NCBI GenBank assembly: GCA_010405405.1
Contig: MU004235.1
Coordinates: 2,116,426-2,180,425, forward strand
DNA from: Microthyrium microscopicum
Lineage: Eukaryota; Ascomycota; Dothideomycetes; Microthyriales; Microthyriaceae
DNA length: 64,000 nt
Direction: 5' to 3'
The notes beneath the pieces are model-generated. The model made no database searches. It had not been told where the DNA came from and saw only the letters and a list, made by a program, of their open reading frames with translations. The translations under genes and the position numbers were made by a program. Positions 34,642 to 47,966 of the stretch are shown piece after piece. Every line of letters begins with the position of its first letter. The stretch's first letter is position 1.

Positions 34642-37516
34642 CCTTTATATATAGAGTATAAGTATAAGGTCTAAGATTACTATTCTTTAAAGCACTAAAG
34701 GATTATTATAAACTACTAATAGTAATTTAGAATAATATACTCTATAAAATAATAAAAGAGTACTAAAGAACTCTTATTACTTTATTAAATAAGAAAATAA
34801 GAGTTAAACTATTCTAAATAAACGCTATAATTTTAATAGAGAAATATACTAATAAGAATAAAGACTTAATAGTAATATAAAAGATAAGCAAAATTATTAC
34901 TAAAGTATACTAAGTAAACTTTCTAAAGAACTAGAGAATACCTTCTTAACAATAATAACTAAGAAGCTTAGTAATGCTTAAACTAGTATAAATATATATA
35001 ACTAAGGTTATAGCTTAAGAAGTTAATATACTAAAGTAATAAAAAAAGAAATTAAAAATAAAATAGAAGTAAGATACTAACTATAGATAAATAATATAAT
35101 TAATAAATAATATGCTATAAAAAGAGAAGAAAGTAAAAACTAAACTAGAGTTAGAGATATCTTTAATTAAGATATATTACTATAAGCTCTAGATAAATAC
35201 TTAGATATAGCTTATAAGGACGTAATAATATACTACTATAGTATAGAGAATATTATAAAGTAACTAATTAATTAAGCTCTATAATAGTCTTAATAAAGTA
35301 TAAGTAATAACGCTCTTTCTTATATAATTAAAAGTTATTAAACTTAATAATTAGCTATATAGTGTATAAGTACTAATAGTTTTTCTACTATAGTACCTAT
35401 ATAGTTACTAGTAATAAATAGTTTACTATATACTACTAAACTACCTATAATATTATAGAGAAAAATTATTAAAATAAGTAATAATACTAAATAAGGCTTA
35501 TATATTCTTTAATCTAAAAAATACTTAGGTAGTAGCTAAATAGCTACTAAAGAGCAAAACTCTTTAGTAATTTAGGCTAACTAAAAAGATTATAGAAATA
35601 GACCTTAAGGCGTATAAAGAACTACTAAGACTTAAGGATTTTATAAATAACTAATTATAATACTATAATACTAATAAGCTAGTAATATATAATTATAAAG
35701 AAAATAGCTAAGTCTAGAAATATAATTAATTTTATTTTATATTTATTTACTACTTTTTATTAAATAATACTACTATTTTACTTAATAACTAAGATATCTC
35801 TACTAATAAATTTATTTTTATACTTTAAACGTAAAGCTTTAGTAAGATAGCTTATAAGTAAGCTAAATTAGTAGCTAATATAGCTATATTAACCTTTAGC
35901 TTCTTTTTTTTTTATTACGTTAGTAAGGCTATAGTAAAAGTAAACTAGGCTCTATAGCTAGTAAACTTACTTACTAAACCCTTTATAATCTTTACTTACT
36001 TAATAGCCTCCTTATCTATACTTAATAATATATACTCCTTAATACCCTAATAAGGGTTAACTAAGTTAGCTATTATTTTATTAAAGATACGTTAAAGATA
36101 CTTACTTTACTCTTTTAACTCTACTAGTACCTTATTATAATATTAAAAAAGGTAGAAGATTAAAAGTAAAGATATACTTATAGCTTTATACTTAGAATAT
36201 TACTCTTTATAATAAGAATAAAAATACTAGCTAAGGCTAGCCTAACTATAAATATAGGTAATTACTATAGTAGGCATATTAAGATTAATTAAATATTTAC
36301 TATTAAGTAACTTTATATAATAGTATAATACTTAGAGATAGTATAGATAGATTCTTATACTAAGAATATATATAGTCTATATTATAATAGTTAATACTAT
36401 ATATAAAAAGATATTAAAAGACTTATAATAGAAGCTAAGATAGAACTAGCTAATTTTATGTCTAAGAATAAAGTAGTATTTTTAATATCTATAAATAAAG
36501 TAGTTTTTATCTTCTTTAAAGATAATAAAAAAGAGATACTTATAAGTATAAGATATTTATTAAATACTTAAAAGTAAGAGAAAAAGAAAGAAGGAAAGCC
36601 TATAGAAGACTTATTCTTAAAAAAAGAATTAGGAAGAATAGGAAATATAATAAAAACTTAAAAAAGAAGAAATAACTAAAACTATATAGATTTAAAATAT
36701 TTTATACTCTAGAGGTAGACTATATAGACTACTAGAAACTTAGAGATAGCTATTTAGTAGCCTATTATATAATATTAAAGAGCGTAGATTAATAAGGAAA
36801 ACTTAGTTAAGGAATATTATAAGTACTTTACTTAATAGATATTAAAAGAGAGGACTTAATATAGCTAAGAGACGCTATAATACTAAAGCCTATTAAGGGT
36901 AGAAATTAATTATAAAAACTTAAGAATATATATTATATATGCTTATTATAAAACTATATAGAAAGTTAACTATATAAAGATAATAGCTATAAGCCTTTAG
37001 AAAGGAGAAGATTAATAGAAACTTATTAAACTATAATAATAAAACTTAATAATAAGGTAATACTAAATAGAAATAAGCGCTAAAAAGCTAAATCTAACTT
37101 ATTCTAAGAAATGCTATAGTCTTAAGTAATTAGGTAATAAATAAGTCTTAAAAGAAAAATTAGTAATAAAGATAGTATTAAGGATTAAGATTTTAGTACG
37201 TAATATAGAATCTATATAACGTATAGTATACTTAAGCTATATAGAGCCTTTAGTAATTAGTAACTACTAGTTACTTACTATATTAACTTACTAACTAGAA
37301 TTCTTTTAGTAAGCTTTATAGTTTATAGAGAGATAATATAAGTTCTTCTATTTAGAAGTAGTAGACTAAGAGGATATTATAATAATATTAGAATAAGGCT
37401 GCTAGAAGGCAACTAAAGGAATACTATAGGTTTTCCTATAAGGGTTTTTCTAAAAGTAAGAGTAGTATCTATATAGCCTATTAGCGTAGCTAAAAGATAA
37501 TAAATAAGATTTATAT

Positions 37517-37645
37517 AAAGCTATTTATATTAATAAAAAATTTATTTTTAATAATTTTAATAATTTTACTTAAGTTTTTACTAAAGCTAATTATAATACG
37601 TTACTATCTTAAACAAAAGTAATAAAATTAATAGTTTTAGTATTA
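37517..37645 (+). repeat. satellite remnant between the two LINEs
   Basis: 129 bp of the satellite unit, from AAAGCTATTTATA to AGTTTTAGTATTA. Each end is the target duplication of one LINE. Together with the first 21 bp after 44786 it makes one 149-150 bp unit, so both LINEs landed in the same repeat copy. Confidence 0.85.
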
Positions 37646-40600
37646 TATATAAATCTTGTTTATTGTCTTTTAGCTACGCTAATAGGCTATATAGATGCTA
37701 CTCTTACTTTTAGAAAAACCTTTGTAGGGAAACTTATAGTATTTCTTTAGTCGCCTTTTAGTAGCCTTATTTTATTATTATTATAATACTTTCTTAGTTT
37801 ACTGCTTTTAAATAGAAGGACTTATATTATCTTTCTATAAACTATAAGCCTACTAAAGGAATTCTAATTAGTAGGTTAATATAGTAGGTAACTAGTAGTT
37901 ACTAACTACTAGGGGCCCTATATAGCTTAAGTATACTATATATTATATAGATCTTATGCTATGTACTAGAATTTTAATCCTTAATATTATTCTTATTACT
38001 AGTTTTCTTTTTAAGACTTATTTATTACTTAATTGCTTAAGGCTATAGCGTCTCTTAGAATAGGTTAGATTTAGCTTCTTAGTGCCTATTTCTATTTAGT
38101 ATTGCCTTATTATTAAGTTTTGCTATTATAGTTTAATAAGTTCTTATTAATCTTTCTCTTCTTAGGGGCTTATAGCTATTATCTTTATATAGTTAACTTT
38201 CTATATAGTTTTATAATAGGTATATATAATACGTATTTCTAAGTTTTTATAATTAATTTTTGCCCTTAATAGGCTCTAGTATTGCTATAGCTCTTAACTA
38301 TATTAAGTCCTCTTTTTTAATACCTATTAAGTAGGGTATCTATAATACTCTTTAGCTAAGTTTTCTTTATTAATCTATACTCTTTAATACTATATAATAG
38401 GCTACTAAATAGCTACCTCTAAGTTTTTAGTAGTCTATATAGTTTACCTCTAGGGTATAAAGTATTTTAAATCTATATAGTTTTAGTTACTTCTTCCTCT
38501 CTAAGTTTTTATTATACCTTTTACTCTTTTTAATTTCTCTTCTAAGAATAAGTTCTTTATAGGCTTTCTTTTCTTCTCTTCTTTATATCTTTAAGCACTT
38601 AGTAAATGTCTTACGCCTATAGGTATCTTTCTTCTATTATTTTTAAAGAAGGCAAAAACTACTTTATCTATAGACGTTAAAAATACTACTTTATTCTTAG
38701 ATATAAAATTAGCTAGTTTTATTCTAGCTCTTATTATAAGTTTTTTAGTATTTTTTCGTATATAGTATTAATTATTATAATATAGACTATATATACTCCT
38801 AGCGTAAGAATCTATCTACGCTATTTTTAAGTATTATACTATTACGTAGAGTTACTTAATAATAAGTACTTAATTAGTCTTAGTATACTTATTATAGTAA
38901 TTATCTATATTTATAGTTAAGCTAGCCCTAGCTAGTATTCTTACTCTTATTATAAAGAATAACGTTCTAAGTATAAGGCTATAAGTATATTCTTACTCTT
39001 AATTTTTTACCTTTTTTAATATTATAGTAAGATATTAGTAGAGTTAAAGGAGTAGAATAAGTACCTTTAATACGCTTTTAATAAGATAATAGCTAACCTA
39101 GTTAACTCTTATTAAAGTATTAAAGAGTATATATTATTAAATATAGATAAGGAGACTACTAAGTAGGTAGAGGTTATAAAAGGTTTAGTAAGTAAGTTTG
39201 CTAGCTATAGGGCCTAGTTTATTTCTATTATAGCCTTACTAGCGTAGTAAAAGAAAAAGAAGCTAAAGATTAATATAGCTATACTAGCTATTAATTTAGC
39301 TTACTTATAAGCTATTTTATTAGAGCTTTACGCTTAAAGCGTAAAGATAAATTTATTAGTAAAGATATTCTAGTTATTAAGTAGAGTAGTAGTATTATTT
39401 AATAAAAAGTAGTAGATAGATATAGAATAAAATTAATTATATTCCTAGACTTAGCTATTTCCTTTATAATTATATATTACTAGCCTATTAGTACTATAGT
39501 ATTATAGTTAATTATTTATAAGATCTTTAAGTCTTAGTAGTTCTCTACGTGCCTTAAGGTCTATTTTTATAATCTTTTTAGTTAGCCTAAATTACTAAAG
39601 AGCTTTACTCTTTAGTAGCTATCTAGCTACTACTTAGGCATTCCTTAGATTAGAGAGTATATAGGCCTTATTTAGTATTATTACTTATTCTAGTAATCTT
39701 TCTTTATAATATTATAAGTAGTTTAGTAGTATATAGTAAATCATTTATTACTAGTAACTATATAGGCACTATAGTAGAGAGATTATTAGTATTTATACGC
39801 TATATAGCTAGTTATTAAGTCTAATAACTTCTAATTATATAAAGAAGAGCGCTATTACTTATACTTTATTAAGACTATTATAAAGCTTAATTAGTTAGTT
39901 ACTCTATAACGTTCTCTACGCTATAGTAGTATATTATTACGTCCTTATAAGCTATATCTAAGTATCTATCTAGAGCCTATAGTAATATGCCCTAATTAAG
40001 AATATCTTTAGCTCTAGTTTAGTTTTTACCTCCTTCTTCTTCTATAGCGTACTATCTATTAATTACGTTACTTACTTATAGTTAGTATCCTACTTTTACT
40101 TTATCTCTAATCTCTTCTTTTATTACTTTAGCGCGTTAACTTCTTAAGTTATAACCTTAGTTACGCGTATCTATACTAGTTTAAGTATTACTAAGCTTCT
40201 TAGTTATTATTACTAGGGAGGTATCCTTTAATTCCTTAGAAGGTTTGCCTAGTATACTTTAGTAATAATTTTGCTTATCTTTTATATTACTATTAAGTCT
40301 TTATTCTTATTAGTATATTCTTTTACTAAGACTATAGCGTTTATCTAGAGTAGTTTAACTCTTATTTCCTTATTTAATAAAGTAATAGAAGTTCTTTAGT
40401 ACTCTCTTATTATCTTGTAGAGTATATTATTCTAAACTGCTGCTAGTAGTTTATAACGATCCTTTAGCGCCTTAAGGAATAGTAATCTTAGACTTTATAT
40501 TTACGCTCTATATATAAGGGTTAGCCTAACGACTACTATATAAAGGAGCTTTATCTTTCTAAAGACTAGTCTCTATCTTAACTGCGCTATTCTTAAAAGT

Positions 40601-43600
40601 ACTACTACTTACTTAAATCCTTTAGTTCTAGTCTTTTTAATATAGTCTTTCTAGTTTATTCTTCTATCTACTTATATACTTAGTATCCTAATACTCTTTA
40701 GCATAAGCTTAGTAGATATATTGTCTACTATTATTATAAATTATAAGTCTGCTTTTAAGTAGTAGATGTTCTAAGTAAAGTACATTACTTAGTACTTATT
40801 AGGGGCGAACTTTGCGCTATATCTAGTTACCTAGTTAATATACTTCTAGTAAGCCTCTTCTAGTCTCGTATAGTTCTCTTAAATAGTATCGCCCTATATA
40901 ACTAATATAGTGTTATCTATAAACCTAAATCTAAAGACGTTATTACTTACGTTCTAAAAGTATTTTAGTAGTTCTAATATAAAGAAGAGGAAAAGGATAA
41001 GTAAGAAGAGAGATCCCTAGAGGATTCTTATATTAGTTATTATTACTAGGCTCTAGTACCTAGTAAATACAATTTAGGTTATACGATTAGTAGCAAAGCT
41101 TGCTACTATGTTAATTAGCTACTAGGGGACTCTCTTTATCTCTAGGATATAAAGGAGTCTCCTTAGATTAACGTTATTATACGCTCTTTAAAAATTAAGG
41201 CTAAGTACTAACACTATAGCTCTTATGTTTTTCTTCTATGCTACTTTAATAGTACTCCTTAGAAGCTATATTACTATTAGCGTTAACTACCCTACCTTAG
41301 CTTCTATCTAGTTCCAAGGTAGTAGGTTATTATCTTCTATAAGTTAGGTAAGTCTATTAGCAATAATCTTTTTAACTAGCTTTACTATAGCATTCTTAAG
41401 GGCGATTAGTTAGTAGGCTAATAGTAGCAAGTAGTCTTTCTTGCTTAGCTTTTTTAGTACTAGCGTATAGGATTACTTTAGGTATTCTAAGATTATATTA
41501 CTTATTAGCATTTCGCTAATTATAAGTACTAGTCTTTTACTAAATTTTATTAGTTTTAGATTATTATCCTTCTTTTTAGGCTATGCCTTAAGCCTAAGAG
41601 CCTTTAGGACCTTATTTAGTATATTAATAGGTCCTATTGCCTTACAATTTAGGAGGCTACTAATTGCGTAATCTATCTCTTCTATTATTACTTTATAGTC
41701 TATCTTTAGTTCTAAGAGTAAGATAGCATCCTTTATATTGCTTAGGTTTATTGCCCTAGTTTAAGGGAAAAACTTTATAGATAGTATATTTACCTTGCCT
41801 TAGTTATTATAAATATAGTTATTACTAGTTATCTATCTAAGTACTAATAAGTATAGGTCTTCTCTTAGTTTACTAGCTTTAGCTCTTATCTATTTACTTA
41901 TTTTCTATAGGCCTTAGTTCTTATAGCGCTTATAATCCTTTATAATCTCTCCTATAAAGGTCTACTAGGATACTACTTTATCTTAGCGTAGAGATTTCCT
42001 TAGCTAGGCTATAACTAATTTATATACGTACTTATCTTAGTTATTTCTTATCTAGAGGTATCTTTTCCTTGTATAGCGCTTCCTTTATATTAGTAAAGTA
42101 GTTATAAGTAACTACCTATATAAAGCTTACTTTAAGGGTTTTACTTTTAGGTAGTAAATCTCTAGTACTTCTATTATTACTCTATATAGAGCCTCTATTA
42201 GTATATTTTTAGTATCCTATAAGCTATTATTTATATATTTAATAAATTATTCTATATCTAGTTTTTATATATTATACTATACTTTTAGTATATACTTTTC
42301 TTATTCTAGGGTAAGCTAGATTAGTATTAAGATATAATCTTCTATTAGTACCTAAGTATTAACTAGGCTATAGAACTCTAGTCTTTCTTAAAGAAATTAG
42401 GATATAAACGTAAGGTTAATTATTATCTCTACTACTCTTACTTTCCTTTCCTTATATAACCTATAGGTTAGCTCTTCTTTTAGTATACCTAAGTAGAGTC
42501 TCTACTAAATTATATCGTAGAGTAAGATATTTGCTTAGAGTTTAGTAGCTAATACTACGCTTCTCTATTAATAGTAGTAGTAGTTAAAGTCTTCTACTAA
42601 TAGAATCTCTCTTTCTGCCTTATTAATTACCTTTATTAGTATTAAGCGTTTAGCGATATAGTTATAGTTACTTACTACTAGGTCTTTACTATATATATTA
42701 ATAATTATTAGTATTATATACTTACGCTAAAAGTATAGTATTAAGACAAATTAGTTATAATATTTTATTTACTAGTTCTTTATATTAAGCGCCTTACTTA
42801 TTATAAAGTATACTCTTAATTAATTATCCTAGTTATATACTAAAGTATAGTTAAAGGAGTAGTATATCCTTCCTAGCTTTATAATTCCTCTAGGGTCTTA
42901 GACTACTATAATTAGTTACTTAATATTATCTAGTAAATTAAAGAATAGCCTTGCTTCTCTCTTATTTAATCTCTTATAGTTATATTATATAATATTAATA
43001 CTATTTATCTAAGTCTATTATTTAGATTTTACTTATTTTATTACTAGAGGTTAGCCTAGGGTTATCTATAGCCTATTCTACTTTCTTATAGTTATTCTCT
43101 TATTAATCTTCTAGGGCGCTATCTCTTATAGTTTATAAGTTATTATTACCTCTATTAAAGTTAAATATACTTATAATTAATCTCTAAGTACCTTAGACTA
43201 GGTTATTACGTATCTTATCCTTTACCTCTTATAATACTAATAATCTTCTAGGGTTCTTAGTTCTTACTTTTCTTTTCTTTATACTATTTACTATAGTATA
43301 TTTATTATTATTTATAAGCTAAATTAATATAATTTAGGTAGGTATTATAGCTCTTATCTATTCTATATATCTTTTATTCGCTACTTAGAATCCTTTTATA
43401 CTCTTAAAGTAGGTTTAGTATACTTTATATGTATTCTTTTGCTATATATAGTATTCTTAGCTTTACTCTTTTTCTCTTCTTCTTTCTCTCTTATCGTCTT
43501 TATAGTTAGAATACTAGATTAGGCTTATCTTAGTATAGTTCTTAGTATTATAATTACTTACATATTTGCTATAGTTTAGTTTATACTAAGTATAAGCTAT

Positions 43601-44773
43601 TTATATATAGCCCTAGACTTAGTAGTAGAAGTATTATTTAGTAGTATATTTTAGGTTATATAATCTAGTAAAGAGCTCCTTTACCCTAATAATAAACTTC
43701 TTCTAGATAACCTTATCTCTTATTACTATTATTAGGTAGTATAGTATAAGTAATTCCTTAGTATATACTTTTCTATGCTTTTCTAGTTCTTCTTTTGCTT
43801 ATTTATACTCTATACCTTTATAAAGCTATTAGACTACTCCTATCTTTAGGTATTTAAACCTTATCTTATTTCTATTAACTAGTTCTTTAATTAGTTTACT
43901 ATTATCTATATTCTTGCCGTAAACTACGTCTAGTTTAAGTAGAGCTCCTAGGATCTCTACTAAATAGTCTTATTATAGGATCTAGACCTTATCTAAGCTT
44001 ACCTAGCGTAGCCTATTTTAAATATAGTTCTTATCTAATTATATATTAACTATAATGTTAACGTTCTTGCTAGGTAGTAGCCTAATAGCTATTACCTATA
44101 GGATGGTTTCCTTAATCTTTTTAAATAGCTTTACCCTATCTCGCTTATCTTCCTTTAATATATTTTTAACTACTTTTGTAATATTAATTTAGACTATTAA
44201 GCTTGTAAAGGGGGCCCTTTAGTTAAGAATTAGTAGGTTAGGTTCTTTCGTAACCTTTGCTTAGGAGTTAAGGGTTATTTTAATCTTAGTAATCTGCTTT
44301 ATAATTATATTAAGTTTTTAGTTAAGATGCGCCTTAAGGCGCGTTAGCAGAGGGGCCTTATTTATAGTTAGAGCTAGGTAGAATACTAGTTATTTAATAT
44401 AGTCTTATGCTATAACGAAGGACGCGTAGTATTATATAAAATTAGCTATTAGCTAGTTAAGGAATAGTTATATTAGATCCCTTTCTTTAGATATAAGTCC
44501 TCCTAATAGTACTTTGATTCCTCTCTATGCTCCTATAAGTAGTAGTTTTAGATCGTCTTTTCATTTCTATATTGCCTCGTTTTTAATATAGGTAGCCTCT
44601 ATAGTAATAATAGCTGTCTACTATAAATCTTTATTTATCTTTATAGCGCTAGTCATTACTTACGTCTAGTTAAAAGTTATACCATTGTAATAGTCTTAAT
44701 AAGATGAATCTAATGATAATGGTTTTATAGAATAATTCTAAGAAATTAATCTTTCGGTGCGATGATGCTTCTT
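37646..44773 (-). mobile_element. Tad1-like LINE, right copy, uninterrupted
   Basis: A 7128-bp non-LTR retrotransposon on the minus strand, flanked by AGTTTTAGTATTA at 37633-37645 and 44774-44786. Reading on the minus strand: ORF1 region about 44.5-43.2 kb with zinc-knuckle spacing near 43.6 kb; APE-type endonuclease about 43.1-42.3 kb (a decayed GDFN-type motif near 42.58 kb); reverse transcriptase about 41.9-40.6 kb (decayed F-x-DD motif near 40.91 kb); RNase H near 39.8 kb (decayed TDGS). This order matches Tad1-type fungal LINEs. It is RIP-decayed but less so than the left copy, and it preserves the empty sites of both LTR insertions. Its 5' end is about 10 nt shorter than that of the left copy. 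Confidence 0.85.
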
Positions 44774-45750
44774 AGTTTTAGTATTAAAAAGTAATAAAAT
44801 AGTTAATAAAGCTATAAAAATTAACAAAAATTCAATTTTTAATATTTTTAATACTTTTATTTAAGTTTTTACTAAAGCTAATTATATTACTTTACTATTT
44901 TAAATAAAAGTAATAAAATTAATAGTTTTGGTACTTAAAAGTAATAAAGTAGTTAATAAAGCTATTTATATTAATAAAAAAATTATTTTTAATAATTTTA
45001 ATAATTTTACTTAAGTTTTTACTAAAGCTAATTATAATACGTTACTATCTTAAACAAAAGTAATAAAATTAATAGTTTTAGTATTAAAAAGTAATAAAAT
45101 AGTTAATAAAGCTATAAAAATTAACAAAAATTCAATTTTTAATATTTTTAATACTTTTATTTAAGTTTTTACTAAAGCTAATTATAATATGCTACTATTT
45201 TAAATAAAAGTAATAAAATTAATAGTTTAGTGTTAAAAAGTAATAAAGTAGTTAATAAAGCTATTTATATTTAGTAATAAAAATTCTATTTTTAATAATT
45301 TTAATAATTTTATTTAAGTTTTTAATAAAGTTTATTATATTATATTACTATCTTAAATATAAATAATAAAAATAATAGTTTTCGTACTTAAAAGTAATAA
45401 AGTAGTTAATAAAGCTATTTATATTAATAATAATCTTATTTTTAATATACTTTATAAATTTATTTAAGTTCTTAGTAAAGCTAATTATAATACGTTACTA
45501 TTTTAAATAAAAGTAATAAAACTAATACTAAAAAATAATAAAGTAGTTTATAAGGCTATTTATCATACTATTACCTCTATTTTTAATAAAATTAATAGTT
45601 TTACTTAAGTTTTTAATAGAGCTAGTTATATTAAATTACTTTCTTAAATAAAAGTAATAAAACTAATAGTTTTAGTAGTATTAATAATAAAGTAGTTTAA
45701 TTGAATATTTATATTAATAATAACTCTATTCTTAATAAATTTAATAATAT
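44774..45750 (+). repeat. satellite array, 149-150 bp unit (right part)
   Basis: Units start at about 44808, 44958, 45108, 45257, 45411 and 45552, with a partial one to about 45750. The units at 44808 and 45108 resemble each other, and the unit at 44958 resembles the one at 37517, giving a roughly 300-bp higher-order period. Copies diverge towards the right edge. Confidence 0.8.
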
Positions 45751-47083
45751 TATTTAAGATCTTCCACCTAGATGTAGAATATTATTACGTTTTTGACACC
45801 CCCTTATATATTAAATTTACAGATATCGACTAATCATAAAAGAATAGCATCTAGTTTTACTTTTAATAAAGATATAAATATTAATAATAATTCTATTTTC
45901 AATAAATATGATAGTTTTATTTAGAACTTTAACGTAGTATAATATTTATAACTTCATTAAAAGTAAAAAACTATTAATTTTATTAAAGCTTTCTTATTTT
46001 AGCTCTCCCTAGATCTTTCCGCGTTGGCCAGAGTTCAATTAGCGCATACGAATAATGATGGGATGGGAGATATTGCTATCGTACCAATAATTACCTTGTA
46101 CAACTCTTCGAATGATTCCAGCTTATAATCTTCCAGAGGACCATTGTAAAGCGTTTGGAAGAAACCTACCCGCAATCATCGTCTCAAAAGAACGTTCCAT
46201 ACACTTTAGCAATGGTTTGCTAAGAACTCCCTGCCGGGTTTTTCACAAGTCAGTCTGGTCTGAAGTTTTTTTTGGAGTAAGGAACATAAATAGAAAGTGG
46301 CGCGAAGCTCCTGCTGCCAATGGGAACATCTCCGGCAGAACTCCAAGTCAGCAACATGTCAAGTATTGAATGAACATGGACGTGCAAGACACAACTTGAA
46401 GAACAGCCACTGGGTCGTTGTTCTTCAAGAATAAATCCATGTTATGCACTTTGGTGATACTGCTAGAACTGAAATTTTTTCAACGCATTTCTCCTCCCTT
46501 GCAGCTTAGAGATACACAGTCAAAGGTACTCACGGAGTCAGTGGGTTTTGTTGTGTCGAAACAGGCCGACAACGGCGGGCAAACTCCGATAGACGAGCTT
46601 GCACCTCAAAATACACCTTTAAGTGGCGGCTAATGTGGTCGGGCTTCACATTGGGGCTTGTTGGCAGATGACACGCCCGGTGCCGACTTGCTTGCTTGTT
46701 TCAATCGCCTGTTTCAACTGCTGGTGTCAAAGTGCAAACTAGGAAACTGAAGTCAAAGCAGTCCATTCATATAGCACACAGTTACTGAAGCATGTGCCAG
46801 GTTGTAAATACGGAGCAGGCCTTGGGAGATGGGTCATAGGGCGCTTGTGTTAAACCCCACTGACAATGTGCTTGAACAAGGAGCTTTTCGGCATTTATTT
46901 AGACTAATACCTGTGTACAACAATTCCATGCCAGCGTCATCCTCTGCCTTTCCAGTGAAATGTTTTTGTTGTAGTATCGTTTCAACGTCCCAACTGAATA
47001 GAAGAATTTGCAGTCGGACTTTGCTGCAAGGCGGTTGAGAAATGTTCAAAAGGGACAGCATGATGAGCTCAGCTGCCGGCTGC
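45751..47083. other. island edge and intergenic stretch
   Basis: Transition from AT-rich decay to ordinary sequence by about 46.0 kb. No supported gene. Short open frames (such as the one at 46112-46369) show no recognisable domain. Confidence 0.45.
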
Positions 47084-47090
47084 ATATAAG
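47084..47090 (+). promoter_or_regulatory. TATA box of the NAD-binding gene
   Basis: ATATAAG lies 71 bp before the ATG at 47155, followed by a pyrimidine-rich leader. Confidence 0.55.
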
Positions 47091-47154
47091 AGGGCACTGT
47101 CCGGTCAGCCATTAGATTACATTCCTTCATCTTCAAATCTTGTCATTTGGCACC

Positions 47155-47966
47155 ATGCATCTTATACTCACAGGCGCGACGGGTCTTTGTGGCTCTGGAG
47201 TATTAGACGCCATGCTGCGTCGTACTGATATCTCTCGGATAACGATACTGAGTCGTCGTCCTGTTGCAATGGCCACAGATCGCAAAGATCCTAGAGTGAA
47301 TGTTGTCTTGCACTCCAACTTCGAAGAATACGACAAGGAATTACTCCAACAGCTCAAAGGAGCAGCAGGATGTGTTTGGGCGCTTGGTATCAGTCAAACT
47401 CAAGTCAGCAAGGAGTACTTCACCCCGTTGGCCTCGCCTACAGTCTTGAACTGACTTTACAAAGGGACTATGTGAAGATAACCAAGACCTTTACAATGGC
47501 GGCTGCAGAGGCATTCCAGGCTATCGAAACTGAAAATGGCAAACCTTTCAACTTCGTTTACGTCTCAGGGCTTGGAGCAACATTGACTCCTGGTCGCTTC
47601 ACTCCAATATTTGGCCGAGTCAAGGGAGAAACCGAGCTGGCCCTCGCAGAACTGCGAAAGAAGAATCCTAGTTTTCACGCGATGTCGATGAGGCCAGGAG
47701 GTATTGATAGCACTGGACACGATGCTATTAATCCCTATGTTCCCAAGCTACGTCTCTTTGAAGGCACGGTTATCACTTTACTAGGCCCTGCATTGCGGGT
47801 GGCTTTGAAGAGCAGTTGGAGCCCAACGCCACTCCTTGGTCAGTTTCTCGTACAGATGGCTATGGGTGAGAGAGACGACATCAAAGGTGCTGGTGTTGAG
47901 AAGGTTGGAGAACTGCCTATCATTGAGAACTCTGCATTTCGTCGTGTACTTGATGAATCCCAATAA
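47155..47966 (+). CDS. Rossmann-fold NAD(P)-binding protein, epimerase/reductase-like
   Basis: A 253-residue protein of the atypical short-chain dehydrogenase / NAD-dependent epimerase class, from two exons (47155-47414, 47465-47966). The 50-nt intron has a GTACTT donor, a CTGAC branch and an AAG acceptor and keeps the frame (QVSKE/DYVKITK). The N-terminal HLILTGATGLCGSGV is a glycine-rich nucleotide-binding loop, and strand two ends SRRP, typical of NADP preference. FVYVSGLGA and FGRVKGETELAL give the Ser and the K of the usual active region, though the canonical YxxxK is replaced by GRVKGE. Such proteins are often annotated as nucleoside-diphosphate-sugar epimerases; the substrate is unknown. 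ATG 47155 has a good context (GGCACCATG). Confidence 0.8.

Larger units (their letters stand above)
14043..37516 (+). mobile_element. Tad1-like LINE, left copy, split by two LTR elements
   Basis: Plus-strand non-LTR retrotransposon flanked by a 13-bp target duplication, AAAGCTATTTATA, at 14030-14042 and 37517-37529. It lies in three pieces: 14043-17476, 25069-25898 and 34647-37516, about 7.14 kb once the two LTR elements and their duplications are set aside. This matches the 7.13 kb right copy. Traces of an ORF1 with zinc-knuckle spacing occur near 15.2 kb, an APE-type endonuclease near 15.8-16.6 kb, reverse transcriptase either side of the young insertion, and an RNase H segment near 35.3 kb. 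RIP has turned many CAG and TGG codons into stops. It is more decayed than the right copy. Confidence 0.85.
12830..45750. other. AT-rich RIP island of nested repeats
   Basis: Apart from the young element at 17477-25063, this block is extremely AT-rich. It is full of TA dinucleotides, short of CA and TG, and has stops in every frame, the footprint of repeat-induced point mutation. It contains a satellite, two LINE copies and one old LTR element, each listed separately. No host gene is visible inside. The left edge falls immediately after the nitrilase stop; the right edge grades into ordinary sequence between about 45.75 and 46.0 kb. Confidence 0.9.

Noticed and set aside
12830-45750. Core centromere
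   Set aside because: AT-rich satellite and nested elements are suggestive, but host genes lie close on both sides and no chromatin evidence is available; left as a question under the satellite finding.
46112-46369. 85-codon open frame right of the island
   Set aside because: No domain, signal, splice or promoter support.
47140-47154. Upstream TTG start adding five residues to the NAD-binding protein
   Set aside because: ATG at 47155 has a good context and the Rossmann strand begins directly after it.
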